DNA of 64,000 bases from Myxococcales bacterium (GTDB lineage Bacteria; Myxococcota_A; Polyangia; Polyangiales; Polyangiaceae), in assembly GCA_016706225.1 (NCBI GenBank), contig JADJKB010000022.1, positions 1 through 64,000 of the forward strand. The letters run 5' to 3'. The notes under the pieces are model-generated. The model was not told where the DNA came from. It saw nothing but the letters and a program-made list of their open reading frames with translations, and ran no database searches. Both the position numbers and the translations under genes were made by a program. The first letter of the stretch is position 1, and every line of letters starts with the position of its first letter. Below are positions 17,634 to 26,342 of this stretch, in pieces.

Positions 17634-18737
17634 TCAGTCTGACTGGCGTCGCCTGACTCTGCGCCGCACCTGATGCACGACGAGGGCCGCAGAGACCGCC
17701 AGCAGCGCCTCTGCGCCAAGGGCGGAGTGGCCCGAGATCGAACAACCCCCGTCGGAGTCCGAGCTCGGGCGCGCTCCGGTGCCCGACGCTCCGCTGCCAC
17801 CGCCCGTCGACGCGCCACCGCCACCACTCGTTCCACCGCCACCGCCCGCGCCGGTACAGTCCGGGCCCCCCTGCATTTGTTCCCATTTGGGATCGAGCGT
17901 GGCAAGCACCGCCTCGCAAGACTTGCTGTTCGCCGCCGAGAGCGCCTGATCCATGACCGACAGCGGCACCTTGCCGGGGATCGAAGCAACCTGCGGATAC
18001 CAGCATACGCTCGACGGCACCGTGACCAGCGGATCGCCCCCGTTACCGGTCGGAGGCGCCACGAATTGGGCAAACGCACTGCCGTTCGGGCTCCAGCGCG
18101 CGAACACGATGTCGTCGGGTCCCGCAAAACCCGCGGCGCCAGTCAGCGGCACGACGTCCCCGATCTTCGCGCCCACCGCCGGCCCGTACACGGCGGCGAC
18201 GGTGAGACTTGCACCCGCATCGCCAACGACCCCGCGCACCATCCCGGAGCTGAACGCGTTGCCACAGACGCAATTTTGGGCCGGCGTTCCGCAGTACGTG
18301 GGCTGGATCTGCCCGGCTTCGTCCAACGTCAGACCGTTAGCCTCGAGCCAAGCGCCGAGCTCCTCGATGTCGACGAGCTCGCGGACCCGAGCGAAGTTGC
18401 GCTCGCCCGCGATGTACTGCACCACGTCCCGGCCGCCACTCTCTTCGATCAGGTGACCCATCGCGCAGCGTGTGCCCAGCTCGTCGATGAAATGCGGCAA
18501 CGCAAGCCCGGGAAAGCGCAGGTTCCTCGGGAACACGCCGCGCTCGCGATAACGGTCCAGGCTCGCGATGTGCCGCGCGCGGGCGCGCCGCTGTACCGGG
18601 GACAGGCGCTTCGGCGAGCGCGTGACGAGCAGGCGAAGCACGCGCTTGAAGTGCGCGTCCAGCCGGCGCAACTCCATGCCCTCCGTCAGCAACAACGCCC
18701 CCCCATCATGAACCTCGACGCCAGCGGCCTGCATCAT
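17634..18737 (-). CDS. MYXO-CTERM-type protein without evident signal peptide
   Basis: 367 residues from ATG with GAGGTG upstream. The N-terminal 150 residues carry ARARHIASLDRYRERGVFP and TRCAMGHLIEESGG with NFARVRELVD, a domain I have seen repeatedly in Polyangia, function unknown. The middle is beta-rich with Cys pairs. A Gly/Ser linker near residues 300-325 precedes GGCSISGHSALGAEALLAVS, a hydrophobic stretch and RRRVRRR, the MYXO-CTERM plan that anchors proteins at the cell surface. Such proteins normally have a signal peptide; none is visible at this start or just upstream. Confidence 0.7.
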   Translation of the reverse strand: MMQAAGVEVHDGGALLLTEGMELRRLDAHFKRVLRLLVTRSPKRLSPVQRRARARHIASLDRYRERGVFPRNLRFPGLALPHFIDELGTRCAMGHLIEESGGRDVVQYIAGERNFARVRELVDIEELGAWLEANGLTLDEAGQIQPTYCGTPAQNCVCGNAFSSGMVRGVVGDAGASLTVAAVYGPAVGAKIGDVVPLTGAAGFAGPDDIVFARWSPNGSAFAQFVAPPTGNGGDPLVTVPSSVCWYPQVASIPGKVPLSVMDQALSAANSKSCEAVLATLDPKWEQMQGGPDCTGAGGGGGTSGGGGASTGGGSGASGTGARPSSDSDGGCSISGHSALGAEALLAVSAALVVHQVRRRVRRRQSD

Positions 18738-18807
18738 CTCGGCACCTCGCCCACGGAGTATACACGCTGTCGCGCCCGTCGACCCGTGGCATCCTCGTAC
18801 TCGACGT

Positions 18808-19647
18808 ATGGTCGATACAGTCGTCTTGGTGCGCTGCCCGCGCTGCGGCTCGATGGACGCCGAGAGTGTCGAGCCGATCCACATCGAGTTCGACCGCATG
18901 CGCTGCCACAGCTGCGGTCACGAGCAGATCTGCGACCTCTACCAGATCAAATTCGGGTGGAACGAGACTGTCCCCATGGACCGCGTGCCGCATCGTGTCT
19001 GGCACGTCTTGCCCGATGAGCGTTTCTACGATCTCTGGCAGGCCCTGAGCGCGCGCTCCCACGGTCGGCCAATCTTCGAACGACTCAGGGACGCCTACGA
19101 CGAACCGCATCGCGCCTACCACACGGCACGCCACATTGGAGCGTGCCTGCGGCTGTTCGACGCTCCAGAGGTCGCCCGGCTGGCAACGCATGAGGCCGAG
19201 GTCGAGGCCGCGCTGTGGTTTCACGACGCCGTCTACGACACCCACACGCGGACCAACGAGGAAGAGAGCGCTGCGCTCGCCCAGCAGTTGCTCGTCTCCG
19301 ACGGCGTGGCACCGGAGGTTGCCGCACGTATTGCCGCCCACGTGCTCGCGACCCGTGGGCACGTGGCCGAAACCCAGGACGCGCAGCTCGTGATCGACAT
19401 CGATCTCTCGATCCTCGGCGCCGAGACTCCGGAGTACGAGCGATTCGAGCGGGAGATCCGCACCGAGTACGCCTGGGTCGACGAGGCTGCGTACCGGGCG
19501 GGGCGGAGTGCCGTGCTCCGGAGCTTCCTGGAGCGCGACCGGATCTACGGCACAGCGATCATCCGGGAGCGCCTGGAGGCGCGAGCTCGCTCCAACCTGG
19601 CGACGGCTCTGTTACAGTTGGCGTCGCCCGGTGCGCTGCCGTGCTGA
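18808..19647 (+). CDS. zinc-ribbon / HD-superfamily phosphohydrolase fusion
   Basis: 279 residues. Residues 10-42 form a zinc ribbon (CPRCG ... CHSCG). The rest is a COG4339-type HD protein: YHTARHIGACLRLFD (first His), ALWFHDAVYDTHTRTNEEES (HD pair with the NEEESA extension of the family), AAHVLATRGH and DIDLSILG (last Asp). COG4339 members are predicted metal-dependent phosphohydrolases; most I know lack the N-terminal ribbon. Divergent from the MYXO-CTERM gene with 70 bases between. Substrate unknown. Confidence 0.85.
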   Translation: MVDTVVLVRCPRCGSMDAESVEPIHIEFDRMRCHSCGHEQICDLYQIKFGWNETVPMDRVPHRVWHVLPDERFYDLWQALSARSHGRPIFERLRDAYDEPHRAYHTARHIGACLRLFDAPEVARLATHEAEVEAALWFHDAVYDTHTRTNEEESAALAQQLLVSDGVAPEVAARIAAHVLATRGHVAETQDAQLVIDIDLSILGAETPEYERFEREIRTEYAWVDEAAYRAGRSAVLRSFLERDRIYGTAIIRERLEARARSNLATALLQLASPGALPC

Positions 19648-19776
19648 AGTGCAGTGGCTGGGGCCGCAGCCGCTCGACCGAATCAACCCCCGGCTCGGCG
19701 TGTTCCACTCGACTCGACGGAGCGGTCTTGGGCCCAACCTTTGACGTCGCGGTGGGAGCGCGACGCCGCGGCCTCT

Positions 19777-21108
19777 TCAGTAGTGGACCGCTGCGCGGAC
19801 CGCGCGGTGGTCGGAGTAGTCCTGGGCGGAGTCGACGCCGGTCAGCGTCTTGGCCGCCTGGCCGGCCTCCGCGAAGCTGATGGTGTGCTGGCCGCTGAAC
19901 ATGGGTTTGCAGCCGTCGCCGCGCTTCGCGAACAAGAAATCGATGCGATTGCTGCTGCCGATTGTCCAGTTGTTGGCGAGACAAGCCTTCACCGCACTGC
20001 CCGCTGCGCAGAGCGAAAAGATGGCATCGCGGTGGCCGAGCTTGCCGCCAAGATCTCCGTTGGCCGCCTGGTACCAGGGTTTGTAGTTGTCGCTGGCGTT
20101 GCGGTCGCCCTCGTTGGCGTCGCCGCCCCAGATCAAGAGCTCACCGCCCAGAGCAGCAAGCTCCTTGTCGACCTGCGCCGCGTTCGCCTCGGCACACGCC
20201 GGATCCGCTCCGGTGCCCGAGAAGGTCGACCAGTGCATCGAGACGACGCTGATGTCCTTGTTCGCAACCAGGTCATGAAAGCGCTGTTTCACCGCGATCG
20301 TGCGTGACTGGTAGTTCGCCTGACACGCTCCGTTGTAAAAGGCCTGGACTTGAAAAGTCTGTTTGCCGCCGAGCGGCTGCAAGCGCCCGGTGCGATAGAT
20401 GATGGCGTTGGTCTGGTAGTCCTTGGGCGCTCCGCAAGGGGAGTTCATCACTTTGGGATTCGCCTCGGCGATGACCCCGGCGAACACGCCCGCCAGGTTG
20501 TCGGTCATGTACTGCACCAGCTGATTGAGCTGAGTCTGTCCCGAGAGCTGCTGCACCAGGAACACGTCCGGGCTCGGGTGCAGCTTCATGTAATAAAAGA
20601 GATCCTTCCAGTCGCCGGGACACGGGTCGCTGGTCGTCTGCAGGTTCTCGACGTTGTTGACGTAGACCTGAACGAACGCCGGATTCGAGTTCACACCGGT
20701 GAACGCGGCTGGAGGAGTGACCGAGCTGGGGCACGTGGGGTTCACGGGGCCCGAGTCGGCCTCCACGCCGGCGTCGCCGGAACCGCCGGAACCAGTCCCA
20801 CCAGCGCCGGCACCACCAGCGCCGCCCCCACCGGATGCCCCGCCCGAATTGGGCGAACCGCCCGCATCGGGCTGGTCGGAGTCGTTGGTGACATCGGCGG
20901 TTGCATCCGCGCCCTTGCTTCCGCCCGTACCCCCCTTCGACGGCGCATCGGAGCTCGCGTCTAGCTGCGGGCCACCTGGGTCTGCATCGACGCTCGCACC
21001 GCAGGCAATCGCGACCAACGCGGGCGCGGAGGCCAGGCTGCGGAGCAACACTCGGAACGACCTCGCCTGCACGTTGTTCTCGAGACTGAAGAGCAGCGAT
21101 CGGGCCAT
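19777..21108 (-). CDS. endonuclease/exonuclease/phosphatase-fold lipoprotein
   Basis: 443 residues. Lipobox at ALVAIAC (Cys36), then a Gly/Ser/Asp linker to about residue 120. The rest is an EEP domain: YVNNVENLQ (Asn), PDVFLVQQLSG, VVSMHWSTF (His), LIWGGDANEGD (Asp-x-Asn), SNRIDFLFA (Asp) and YSDHRAV (Asp-His). The Mg-binding Glu normally in the QE motif is Gln187 here, so catalysis may be weakened or changed. A GTG at 21072 would shorten the long pre-signal segment. Likely surface nuclease or phosphodiesterase-like protein. Confidence 0.8.
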   Translation of the reverse strand: MARSLLFSLENNVQARSFRVLLRSLASAPALVAIACGASVDADPGGPQLDASSDAPSKGGTGGSKGADATADVTNDSDQPDAGGSPNSGGASGGGGAGGAGAGGTGSGGSGDAGVEADSGPVNPTCPSSVTPPAAFTGVNSNPAFVQVYVNNVENLQTTSDPCPGDWKDLFYYMKLHPSPDVFLVQQLSGQTQLNQLVQYMTDNLAGVFAGVIAEANPKVMNSPCGAPKDYQTNAIIYRTGRLQPLGGKQTFQVQAFYNGACQANYQSRTIAVKQRFHDLVANKDISVVSMHWSTFSGTGADPACAEANAAQVDKELAALGGELLIWGGDANEGDRNASDNYKPWYQAANGDLGGKLGHRDAIFSLCAAGSAVKACLANNWTIGSSNRIDFLFAKRGDGCKPMFSGQHTISFAEAGQAAKTLTGVDSAQDYSDHRAVRAAVHY

Positions 21109-21213
21109 GTCTACGCTGCCTGACTATAACTCGCTGGTCCCGCGCGCGGTGTATTTCCGTTTGGCGACTTCGCGTGGTGACGAGCGCACAGGCACTCGTT
21201 TAGTCTGACCACC

Positions 21214-21846
21214 ATGCTGGCTTGGCCTCTCCGTACCCTGGGTTCCGTCGCCGTCATGCTCGCGGGTTGGGCCGCGTTCGCTTGCTCCGGAGAAACGAAC
21301 TCCTCCGAGTCGACCGGCGGGACAGGAGCAAGTGGCGGGACCGGCGGCGCGGCGGGAACGGGCGGCGGGGCAGCGGGCGCTAGCAACTGTCAGAGCGATC
21401 AGAAGCTCTGCGCCGGGGCATGCGCGTCGCGCAAGGACCCTTTGGTGGGCTGCGATGCTTCAGGGTGCAACCCGTGCGTCCTGCCTCATGCCACGGCCGG
21501 ATGCAGCGCGACCGGAACCTGCTCCGTGTCTCAATGCGACCCAGATTGGTCCGACTGCAACGACTCCCCGGTCGACGGTTGTGAGACGAACCTGAAGTCG
21601 GACAAAGAGCACTGTGGCGCCTGCGGTAGCAGCTGCCTGACGCAGCTCGGGGTCGGCGCCGTTTGCATGGCCGGCAAGTGCGAGATCAACGGCGGGAAGG
21701 ACTGCGAGAAGCTCGGCTTCTTCGACTGTGACGGCGACAACACGACTGGCTGCGAAGTCGACACCAATACCGACCCCAACAACTGCGGACTCTGCGGCAA
21801 GGTGTGCTCGAACGGGCAGACCTGCTCCGGCGGGAAGTGTCAGTAG
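21214..21846 (+). CDS. Cys-rich lipoprotein
   Basis: 210 residues. MLAWPLRTLGSVAVMLAGWAAFAC is the lipoprotein signal (Cys24), followed by a Gly/Thr/Ala linker. The remainder holds about 24 Cys in repeats of the type CGxCGxxC with DxDxxDGCE stretches (DGCETNLKSDKEHCGACGSS, TGCEVDTNTDPNNCGLCGK). These repeats occur widely in myxobacterial surface proteins and may bind calcium between disulfide-bonded loops. Function unknown. Convergent with the rhodanese gene. Confidence 0.8.
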   Translation: MLAWPLRTLGSVAVMLAGWAAFACSGETNSSESTGGTGASGGTGGAAGTGGGAAGASNCQSDQKLCAGACASRKDPLVGCDASGCNPCVLPHATAGCSATGTCSVSQCDPDWSDCNDSPVDGCETNLKSDKEHCGACGSSCLTQLGVGAVCMAGKCEINGGKDCEKLGFFDCDGDNTTGCEVDTNTDPNNCGLCGKVCSNGQTCSGGKCQ

Positions 21847-21879
21847 CCGCTTTTTCGCGAGGCCCCCGCGCGGCGGGCC

Positions 21880-22287
21880 CTAACTTCGCTCGACGGGCTT
21901 GTTGGCCTTCTCCCAGCCGCGGATGCCGGCGGGCATGATGTACACGTTCGAGTAGCCGAGCTTTTCCGCCGCGACCGCGGCGGTGTGGCAAGCGTGTCAA
22001 AGCTCGCTGGCGCAATAAAAGACGAGCGTCGCTGATTTGTCTGCGGGGAGGTCGCTGGCGGTCACGGCCTTGAAGTCGACCCACTTCGCGCCGGGCAAGT
22101 GGCCCTTCTCGTAGCGGCCCTTCGGATTGTTGTCGAAGATGAAGGTCTTGCCGTCGTTGGCCGCGATGCGAGTCGCGACTTCGTCGACGCTCAGCTTCTT
22201 CAGGTCCGCGGACTCCTTCGAGCGCGAGCAGGCGGTGCCGGCCAGGGCGACAGCGACGATGAGCAGCAAGATCGAGCGGCGTTTCAC
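21880..22287 (-). CDS. selenocysteine-containing rhodanese-like lipoprotein
   Basis: 135 residues if the TGA at 21999-21997 is read as selenocysteine (residue 97). MKRRSILLLIVAVALAGTAC is a lipoprotein signal (Cys20). The rhodanese domain follows: LSVDEVATRI, FDNNPKGRYEKGHLPGAKWV, then LVFYCASEL-U-HACHTAA, EKLGYSNVYIMPAGIRGWEK and a TAG stop. Strong rhodanese similarity continues after the TGA in the same frame. The U-x-x-C pair plus the FYC cysteine form the active-site loop. A perfect SECIS-type hairpin with a GGUC loop follows the TGA. Without readthrough the protein would lose its whole C-terminal half. The GTG start is the one before the signal. Role: periplasmic sulfur transfer or thiol redox. 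Confidence 0.85.
21966..21983 (-). promoter_or_regulatory. bacterial SECIS element
   Basis: In the mRNA, CCGCCGC-GGUC-GCGGCGG forms a seven-pair stem with a GGUC loop; the first loop G is 21 nucleotides after the UGA. Bacterial SelB recognises a stem-loop just after the UGA with a GGU-containing apical loop, as in E. coli fdhF. Position, stem and loop all fit. Confidence 0.85.
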
Positions 22288-22416
22288 GGGGACAATTCTT
22301 GTGCGCGATGCCGTTCGGCGCAAGCTGGCCGTCGAACTGTGGTCCGTTCGGCCCCCGCTTCCGCCCCGCGGGAAGCTCCTGGTAGGCTGCGCCGCCACTC
22401 CAAGGGAGGAATCGTC

Positions 22417-23028
22417 TTGGCGGAATCGATCACACTCTACGCCTTCGGCGATCAGGATCGCAGCGGCAAGGTGCGCTGGGTCGCTGCGGAGCTCGGGCTC
22501 GTGGTGGACGAACGGCCGGTGAAGCCAGGCGCCCACCGCGCGTCGCCCTACACGGAGCTGAACGCGTTTGCACAGATCCCCACCGTCGTCTTCCGCGACG
22601 TGACGCTGATGGAGAGCACCGCCATCTGTCATGTGCTCGCCGAGGCGTTCAAGCGTCCGAAGCTCTGGATCGGTCCCGGCGAGCGGGGGCGCTCGAAGTA
22701 TCTGTTCTGGCTGGCTGCGTTCGGCGAAAACCTCGAGGGTCGGCTGGTCGAGTGCGCGGTGAGTCGCGCGGGGATCCTTGGCCCGGAGCACTTCGCCGTG
22801 CACGAGCGATACCTGCGCTTCAAGCTCGGCGTGCTCGGTTCACTCTTACCCAAACAGGGCTACCTGTGCGGGAAGCGCTTCACGCTCGCCGATGTGCTCG
22901 CGGGGTACAGCTTGCGGCTCGCGATCCAGTGCGAGCTCGTCGAGCGGAAGACGGTCGAACCTTACTTCAGCCGACTGGTCGCGCGGCCGTCGGCGCCGGT
23001 GAGTCGGATCTTCGCGAGCTTGAAGTAG
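22417..23028 (+). CDS. glutathione S-transferase-like protein
   Basis: 203 residues from a TTG start with a strong AGGGAGGA eight bases upstream. Residues 1-80 are the thioredoxin-fold half (ITLYAFGDQDRSGKVRWVAAEL, NAFAQIPTVVFRDVTLMESTAI, the cis-Pro and the ES pair that hold glutathione). The second half is helical, with GYLCGKRFTLADVLAGYSLR, the conserved N-capping Asp motif. A soluble enzyme for conjugation or reduction; the substrate cannot be told. Divergent from the selenoprotein gene with 129 bases between. Confidence 0.88.
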   Translation: MAESITLYAFGDQDRSGKVRWVAAELGLVVDERPVKPGAHRASPYTELNAFAQIPTVVFRDVTLMESTAICHVLAEAFKRPKLWIGPGERGRSKYLFWLAAFGENLEGRLVECAVSRAGILGPEHFAVHERYLRFKLGVLGSLLPKQGYLCGKRFTLADVLAGYSLRLAIQCELVERKTVEPYFSRLVARPSAPVSRIFASLK

Positions 23029-23143
23029 GCTCCGCCGCCAAGCGCGGCCGCCAACCGCTGCTTGTCAGTCCCAGCTCGGAGGCGAGTTGTCCCGGGATTT
23101 CTTGGGCCCCAACTGCGGCCCAACCATTGCAATACCCGCGCGC

Positions 23144-24625
23144 ATGGCTTCGCGCTCTCGGCTGGGAAATGGCATTCGCACCGCGTTCCTCGGGCTCGGT
23201 GCCCTCGGGCTCTTGGGCATGGCGAGCTGCGCCAGCGAAGAGGGCGAGAGCGCCGAGGCAGGCTACGACCTCGGCTCGACCGGCGAAGAGCTGACCAAGA
23301 AGTGCGGCGCCGACAAGTACCAGGGGCCGCAAGGCGCCGACGTCTCGTCGTGGCAGGGGAACTTCAACTGGAGCACCGCCGGGGTCACCTACGGGTACGC
23401 GCGCATCAGCGACGGCGCCAACTACATCGACAAGTACTTCGAGACCAACTGGAAGAACATGAAGGCGCTCGGCATCCTGCGCGGCGCTTACCAGTACTTC
23501 GAGCCAGGACAGGACGCGACGGCGCAGGCCAACCTCATGGTCTCGAAGGTCGGCGGCAAGCTCGGCGCGGGCGATCTGCCTTGCATGATCGACGTCGAGG
23601 CCACCGGCGGTCAGTCACCCGCGACGATCGCGTCGAAGGTGAAGACCTGGCTCAAGATCGTCGAGGCCGGCACCGGCAAGAAACCCATCATCTACACCGG
23701 CGCGTACTTCTGGCAGGACCACGTCAAGGACACGTCGCTCGGAGGCTACCCGCTCTGGATCGCGGCCTACGGTCCGAGCTGCCCGTCGATCCCCGATGGC
23801 TGGACCAACTGGACCTTCTGGCAATATTGCAACGGCCAGACTCAGTACTGCACCAACGGCAAGGGCTTCGATCGCGATGTGTTCAACGGTAGCGCCGCCG
23901 AGCTCAAGGCCTTTGCTGGCGGGACGACGACGCCGAGCTACGGTGCTTCGTACATGAGTCAGTCGTTCCCGCTGGCGGTGACGGCGCTGACCATGAAGGC
24001 CGGCGAGACCGTGTCCGGGAACATCACGCTGAAGAACAGCGGCACCAAGGCGTGGGACACCAAGACGCGCCTGGGCACGACGATGCCGCGAGATCGCGCG
24101 AGTGCGTTCGCCGATTCCGGTTGGATCGCCCCGAATCGTCCCGCCGGCGTGACCGGCACGGTGGCGCCCGGCGCAAACTTCAAGTTCGAGTTCACCCTGC
24201 ACGCGCCGGACAAGCCCGGGAACTATCACGAGCACTTCGGCGTGCTCGAAGAGGGCGTGGCGTGGTTCAGTGATTCGGGACAGGGCGGCCCGCCCGACAA
24301 TCAGCTCGAGATCCAGATCGAGGTCTTGCCCGCAGATCCCACCGGGACCGGTGGCGCGGGGGGTGCGGCGGGCGAAGCCGGTGCGGCGGGCGCGGCGGGC
24401 GAAGCCGGTGCAGCCGGTGCGGCGGGCGCGAGCACGGGCGGCACGGGTGCAGGTGGTTCCGGCGGCAGCACGCCGGATGGCGGCCCGAAGCACGGCGGCA
24501 CGACCTCCGACGATGCGAGCGGTTGCAGCCTGAGCGGTCGGCAGCGTGAGGGCAGTGATCCTCGTGCCTGGCTCGGCGTGGCGTTGGCGCTCGGGCTCGG
24601 ACTGCGGCGTCGGCGCGCGACCTGA
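23144..24625 (+). CDS. GH25 lysozyme with Ig-like domain and MYXO-CTERM tail
   Basis: 493 residues. Signal sequence MASRSRLGNGIRTAFLGLGA to about residue 30; a Cys at the end (MASC) could be lipidated. A GH25 muramidase domain spans about 60-260: GADVSSWQGNFNW (Asp), ARISDGANYID, MIDVEATGG (catalytic Asp-x-Glu), KPIIYTGAYFW, YPLWIAAYGP, TFWQYC. An NBR1-like Ig domain follows (GETVSGNITLKNSGTKAWD ... GNYHEHFGV), then a Gly/Ala repeat linker and GCSLSGRQREG, a hydrophobic helix and RRRR, the surface anchor. Cleaves peptidoglycan, plausibly of prey or during wall growth. Confidence 0.92.
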   Translation: MASRSRLGNGIRTAFLGLGALGLLGMASCASEEGESAEAGYDLGSTGEELTKKCGADKYQGPQGADVSSWQGNFNWSTAGVTYGYARISDGANYIDKYFETNWKNMKALGILRGAYQYFEPGQDATAQANLMVSKVGGKLGAGDLPCMIDVEATGGQSPATIASKVKTWLKIVEAGTGKKPIIYTGAYFWQDHVKDTSLGGYPLWIAAYGPSCPSIPDGWTNWTFWQYCNGQTQYCTNGKGFDRDVFNGSAAELKAFAGGTTTPSYGASYMSQSFPLAVTALTMKAGETVSGNITLKNSGTKAWDTKTRLGTTMPRDRASAFADSGWIAPNRPAGVTGTVAPGANFKFEFTLHAPDKPGNYHEHFGVLEEGVAWFSDSGQGGPPDNQLEIQIEVLPADPTGTGGAGGAAGEAGAAGAAGEAGAAGAAGASTGGTGAGGSGGSTPDGGPKHGGTTSDDASGCSLSGRQREGSDPRAWLGVALALGLGLRRRRAT

Positions 24626-24651
24626 GCGCGGAACGTGGCATCATCTCGGGC

Positions 24652-24762
24652 ATGGCCCGAGTTCCCCTCGCCTGCGCGCTCCTTGGCTCGGCCCTGGCTT
24701 GCTCGTCGCCCGACGAGAGCCCTGGCAGCACGGCGACGGGCTGCGGTGAACATGACGGGTGA
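24652..24762 (+). pseudogene. truncated lipoprotein N-terminus
   Basis: 36 codons: MARVPLACALLGSALAC, a complete lipoprotein signal, then about 19 residues (SSPDESPGSTATGCGEHDG) and a stop. Many lipoproteins in this window start this way, but nothing of a mature domain follows in any frame. Probably the remaining 5' end of a deleted gene; a genuine peptide lipoprotein cannot be excluded. Confidence 0.4.
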
Positions 24763-25244
24763 GACTTTGCCGAGCGAACCAGATGAGCGCTCGCACGAAT
24801 ATGAACGACGGCGAAGGCACCGATCCTCGCGCCACGCAAAGCTTGTCATGCTAAGTATCTCGGAGGCGAGGGCGCCCAATGCCGCGTACCCTCCCCGCTT
24901 CCCTGTGCCTACGCCCGCCGGCCGTTGATCTCGCGAAGCGAAAGGACACCGCGTTTGGAATCGCCTTCACTGTGGCCGACAAGCACGGCGATCACATCGA
25001 CGATATCGTGGTCGGCGGCGGGCTGTACGACTGCGACCCTCGTGTCCCGGGCCCAACTCATGGCTTTTTTTGGGCGGTCCAAGGGCCTGTCGTCCCGACC
25101 GTCACGCTGACGGCGTTGATCCTGGTTTTCGCGGCACTCGCAGCGTGGTCGGCGCTCGTCACCCATTCGTACCCAGCCACATTGGCTCGCGCAACCGTGG
25201 CTAGAGCGATAGGTCGGTGACGCCCACGCGCGCTGCGCGGACAT
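24763..25244. other. 482-base stretch without a confident gene
   Basis: A forward frame at 24879-25220 (113 codons) could encode a protein with one hydrophobic segment (TVTLTALILVFAALAAWSAL) after a polar part (FGIAFTVADKHGDHIDDIVV), but it has no recognisable family and no clear ribosome binding site. It may be a remnant linked to the truncated lipoprotein gene upstream. A TTGTCATG string near 24842 recurs at 40088. Confidence 0.3.
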
Positions 25245-26342
25245 TTACTTGTGGATTTTCGTAGACGGCAGCTTGGCCGCGAGCTCCTCCTTCTGGGACT
25301 CGGGGATGCGCGTGCCGTACACCTCGAGGGTCTTGAGCTGGGTGAGCCCGTAGATCGGTGAGACGTCCGCGAGCCCAGTGTCGGAGATGTTCAGGTGCTC
25401 CAGCGTGCTCAGCTTGGCGAGCGGAGAGACGTCGGTCAGCTTGCAGCGGGCGACCTGGAGGGCAGTCAGCGAGCTCAGGCTGGCGAGGGGCGTCAGGTCG
25501 GTCACCTTGGTATTGCCGAGCCGCAGGCGCTCGAGCTTGCTCATCTTGGACAGCGGCGCGAGCTCCGTGAGCTCTTTGCAGCCGTCGAGGTCGAGCTCAC
25601 GCAACTCGGGAAGCTTCTGGAGCGGCGTCAGGTCGGTCGCCTTCGTCGAGGCGAGGCTCAGCTCCTTCAGCTTGCCCAGCGGCTCGAGCTGGCTCAGATC
25701 ACCGACGTTGACCCCGGGAAGCGTCAACTTCTCGAGCTCGTGCAAGCCACCGAGGGCGGACAGATCGCTCACCTTCCGCGCCCAAGACAGGTCCAGCACT
25801 CGCAGTCGGGTGAGTTTCGCCAGCGGAGTGAGATCGTCCACGTCGGTGTGGATGAGGACCAGCTTCTCCAGCTTGGTGAGACCAGCGAGGGGCGCAAGGC
25901 TCTTGGTTCTGATCTCGAGAATCACGATCTCGCGCAGCTCCGTCAGCCCGGCCAGCGGCGAGAGATCTCGCGCCGGCATCCCCGCCGGTCCGCTCGCGAT
26001 GGTGAGGGAGCGCAACTTCGGGAGCGCGGCGAGCGCGGCGAGATCCTGAGGGGCATCGACCACCGCCTCGGTCTGGCAGTTGATCGCCGTCGTCTCTTTG
26101 CCGAGCTTCTTGCCGCAGAACTCGACCGGATACTGCAGAGGCGACGGAGCCGCTGACGCGGACGGCCCTGCCGACGCGACCGCCGCGCTGGGACTTTCGC
26201 GGGCACTCGCGCTCGGTGCGGCGAGGGGAACAGCGGAGGATGGCGATGTGCCTTCGGCCTTCGCCTGTTGCTCGACCTGTTGGCTCTTGGAGCACGCAAG
26301 GGCGATCAAGCCGAGGAGCGCTGCGCGGAATCGCTGAGTCAT
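25245..26342 (-). CDS. leucine-rich-repeat lipoprotein
   Basis: 365 residues from the ATG that opens MTQRFRAALLGLIALAC (lipobox, Cys17). A Ser/Ala/Pro linker leads to about ten leucine-rich repeats of 22-24 residues with the consensus LTPLAxLTxLxxLxLxxTxV, the bacterial internalin-like form. The repeats run to near the C-terminus (SQKEELAAKLPSTKIHK). A horseshoe-shaped binding surface held on the envelope is expected; the ligand is unknown. The gene is followed by a convergent uncertain stretch and stands alone. Confidence 0.88.
   Translation of the reverse strand: MTQRFRAALLGLIALACSKSQQVEQQAKAEGTSPSSAVPLAAPSASARESPSAAVASAGPSASAAPSPLQYPVEFCGKKLGKETTAINCQTEAVVDAPQDLAALAALPKLRSLTIASGPAGMPARDLSPLAGLTELREIVILEIRTKSLAPLAGLTKLEKLVLIHTDVDDLTPLAKLTRLRVLDLSWARKVSDLSALGGLHELEKLTLPGVNVGDLSQLEPLGKLKELSLASTKATDLTPLQKLPELRELDLDGCKELTELAPLSKMSKLERLRLGNTKVTDLTPLASLSSLTALQVARCKLTDVSPLAKLSTLEHLNISDTGLADVSPIYGLTQLKTLEVYGTRIPESQKEELAAKLPSTKIHK

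Noticed and set aside
21997..21999. TGA in the rhodanese gene as an ordinary nonsense mutation
   Set aside because: Frame and similarity continue after it, it falls in the active-site loop, and a GGUC SECIS hairpin follows at the right distance. A pseudogene remains possible only if Sec machinery is absent.
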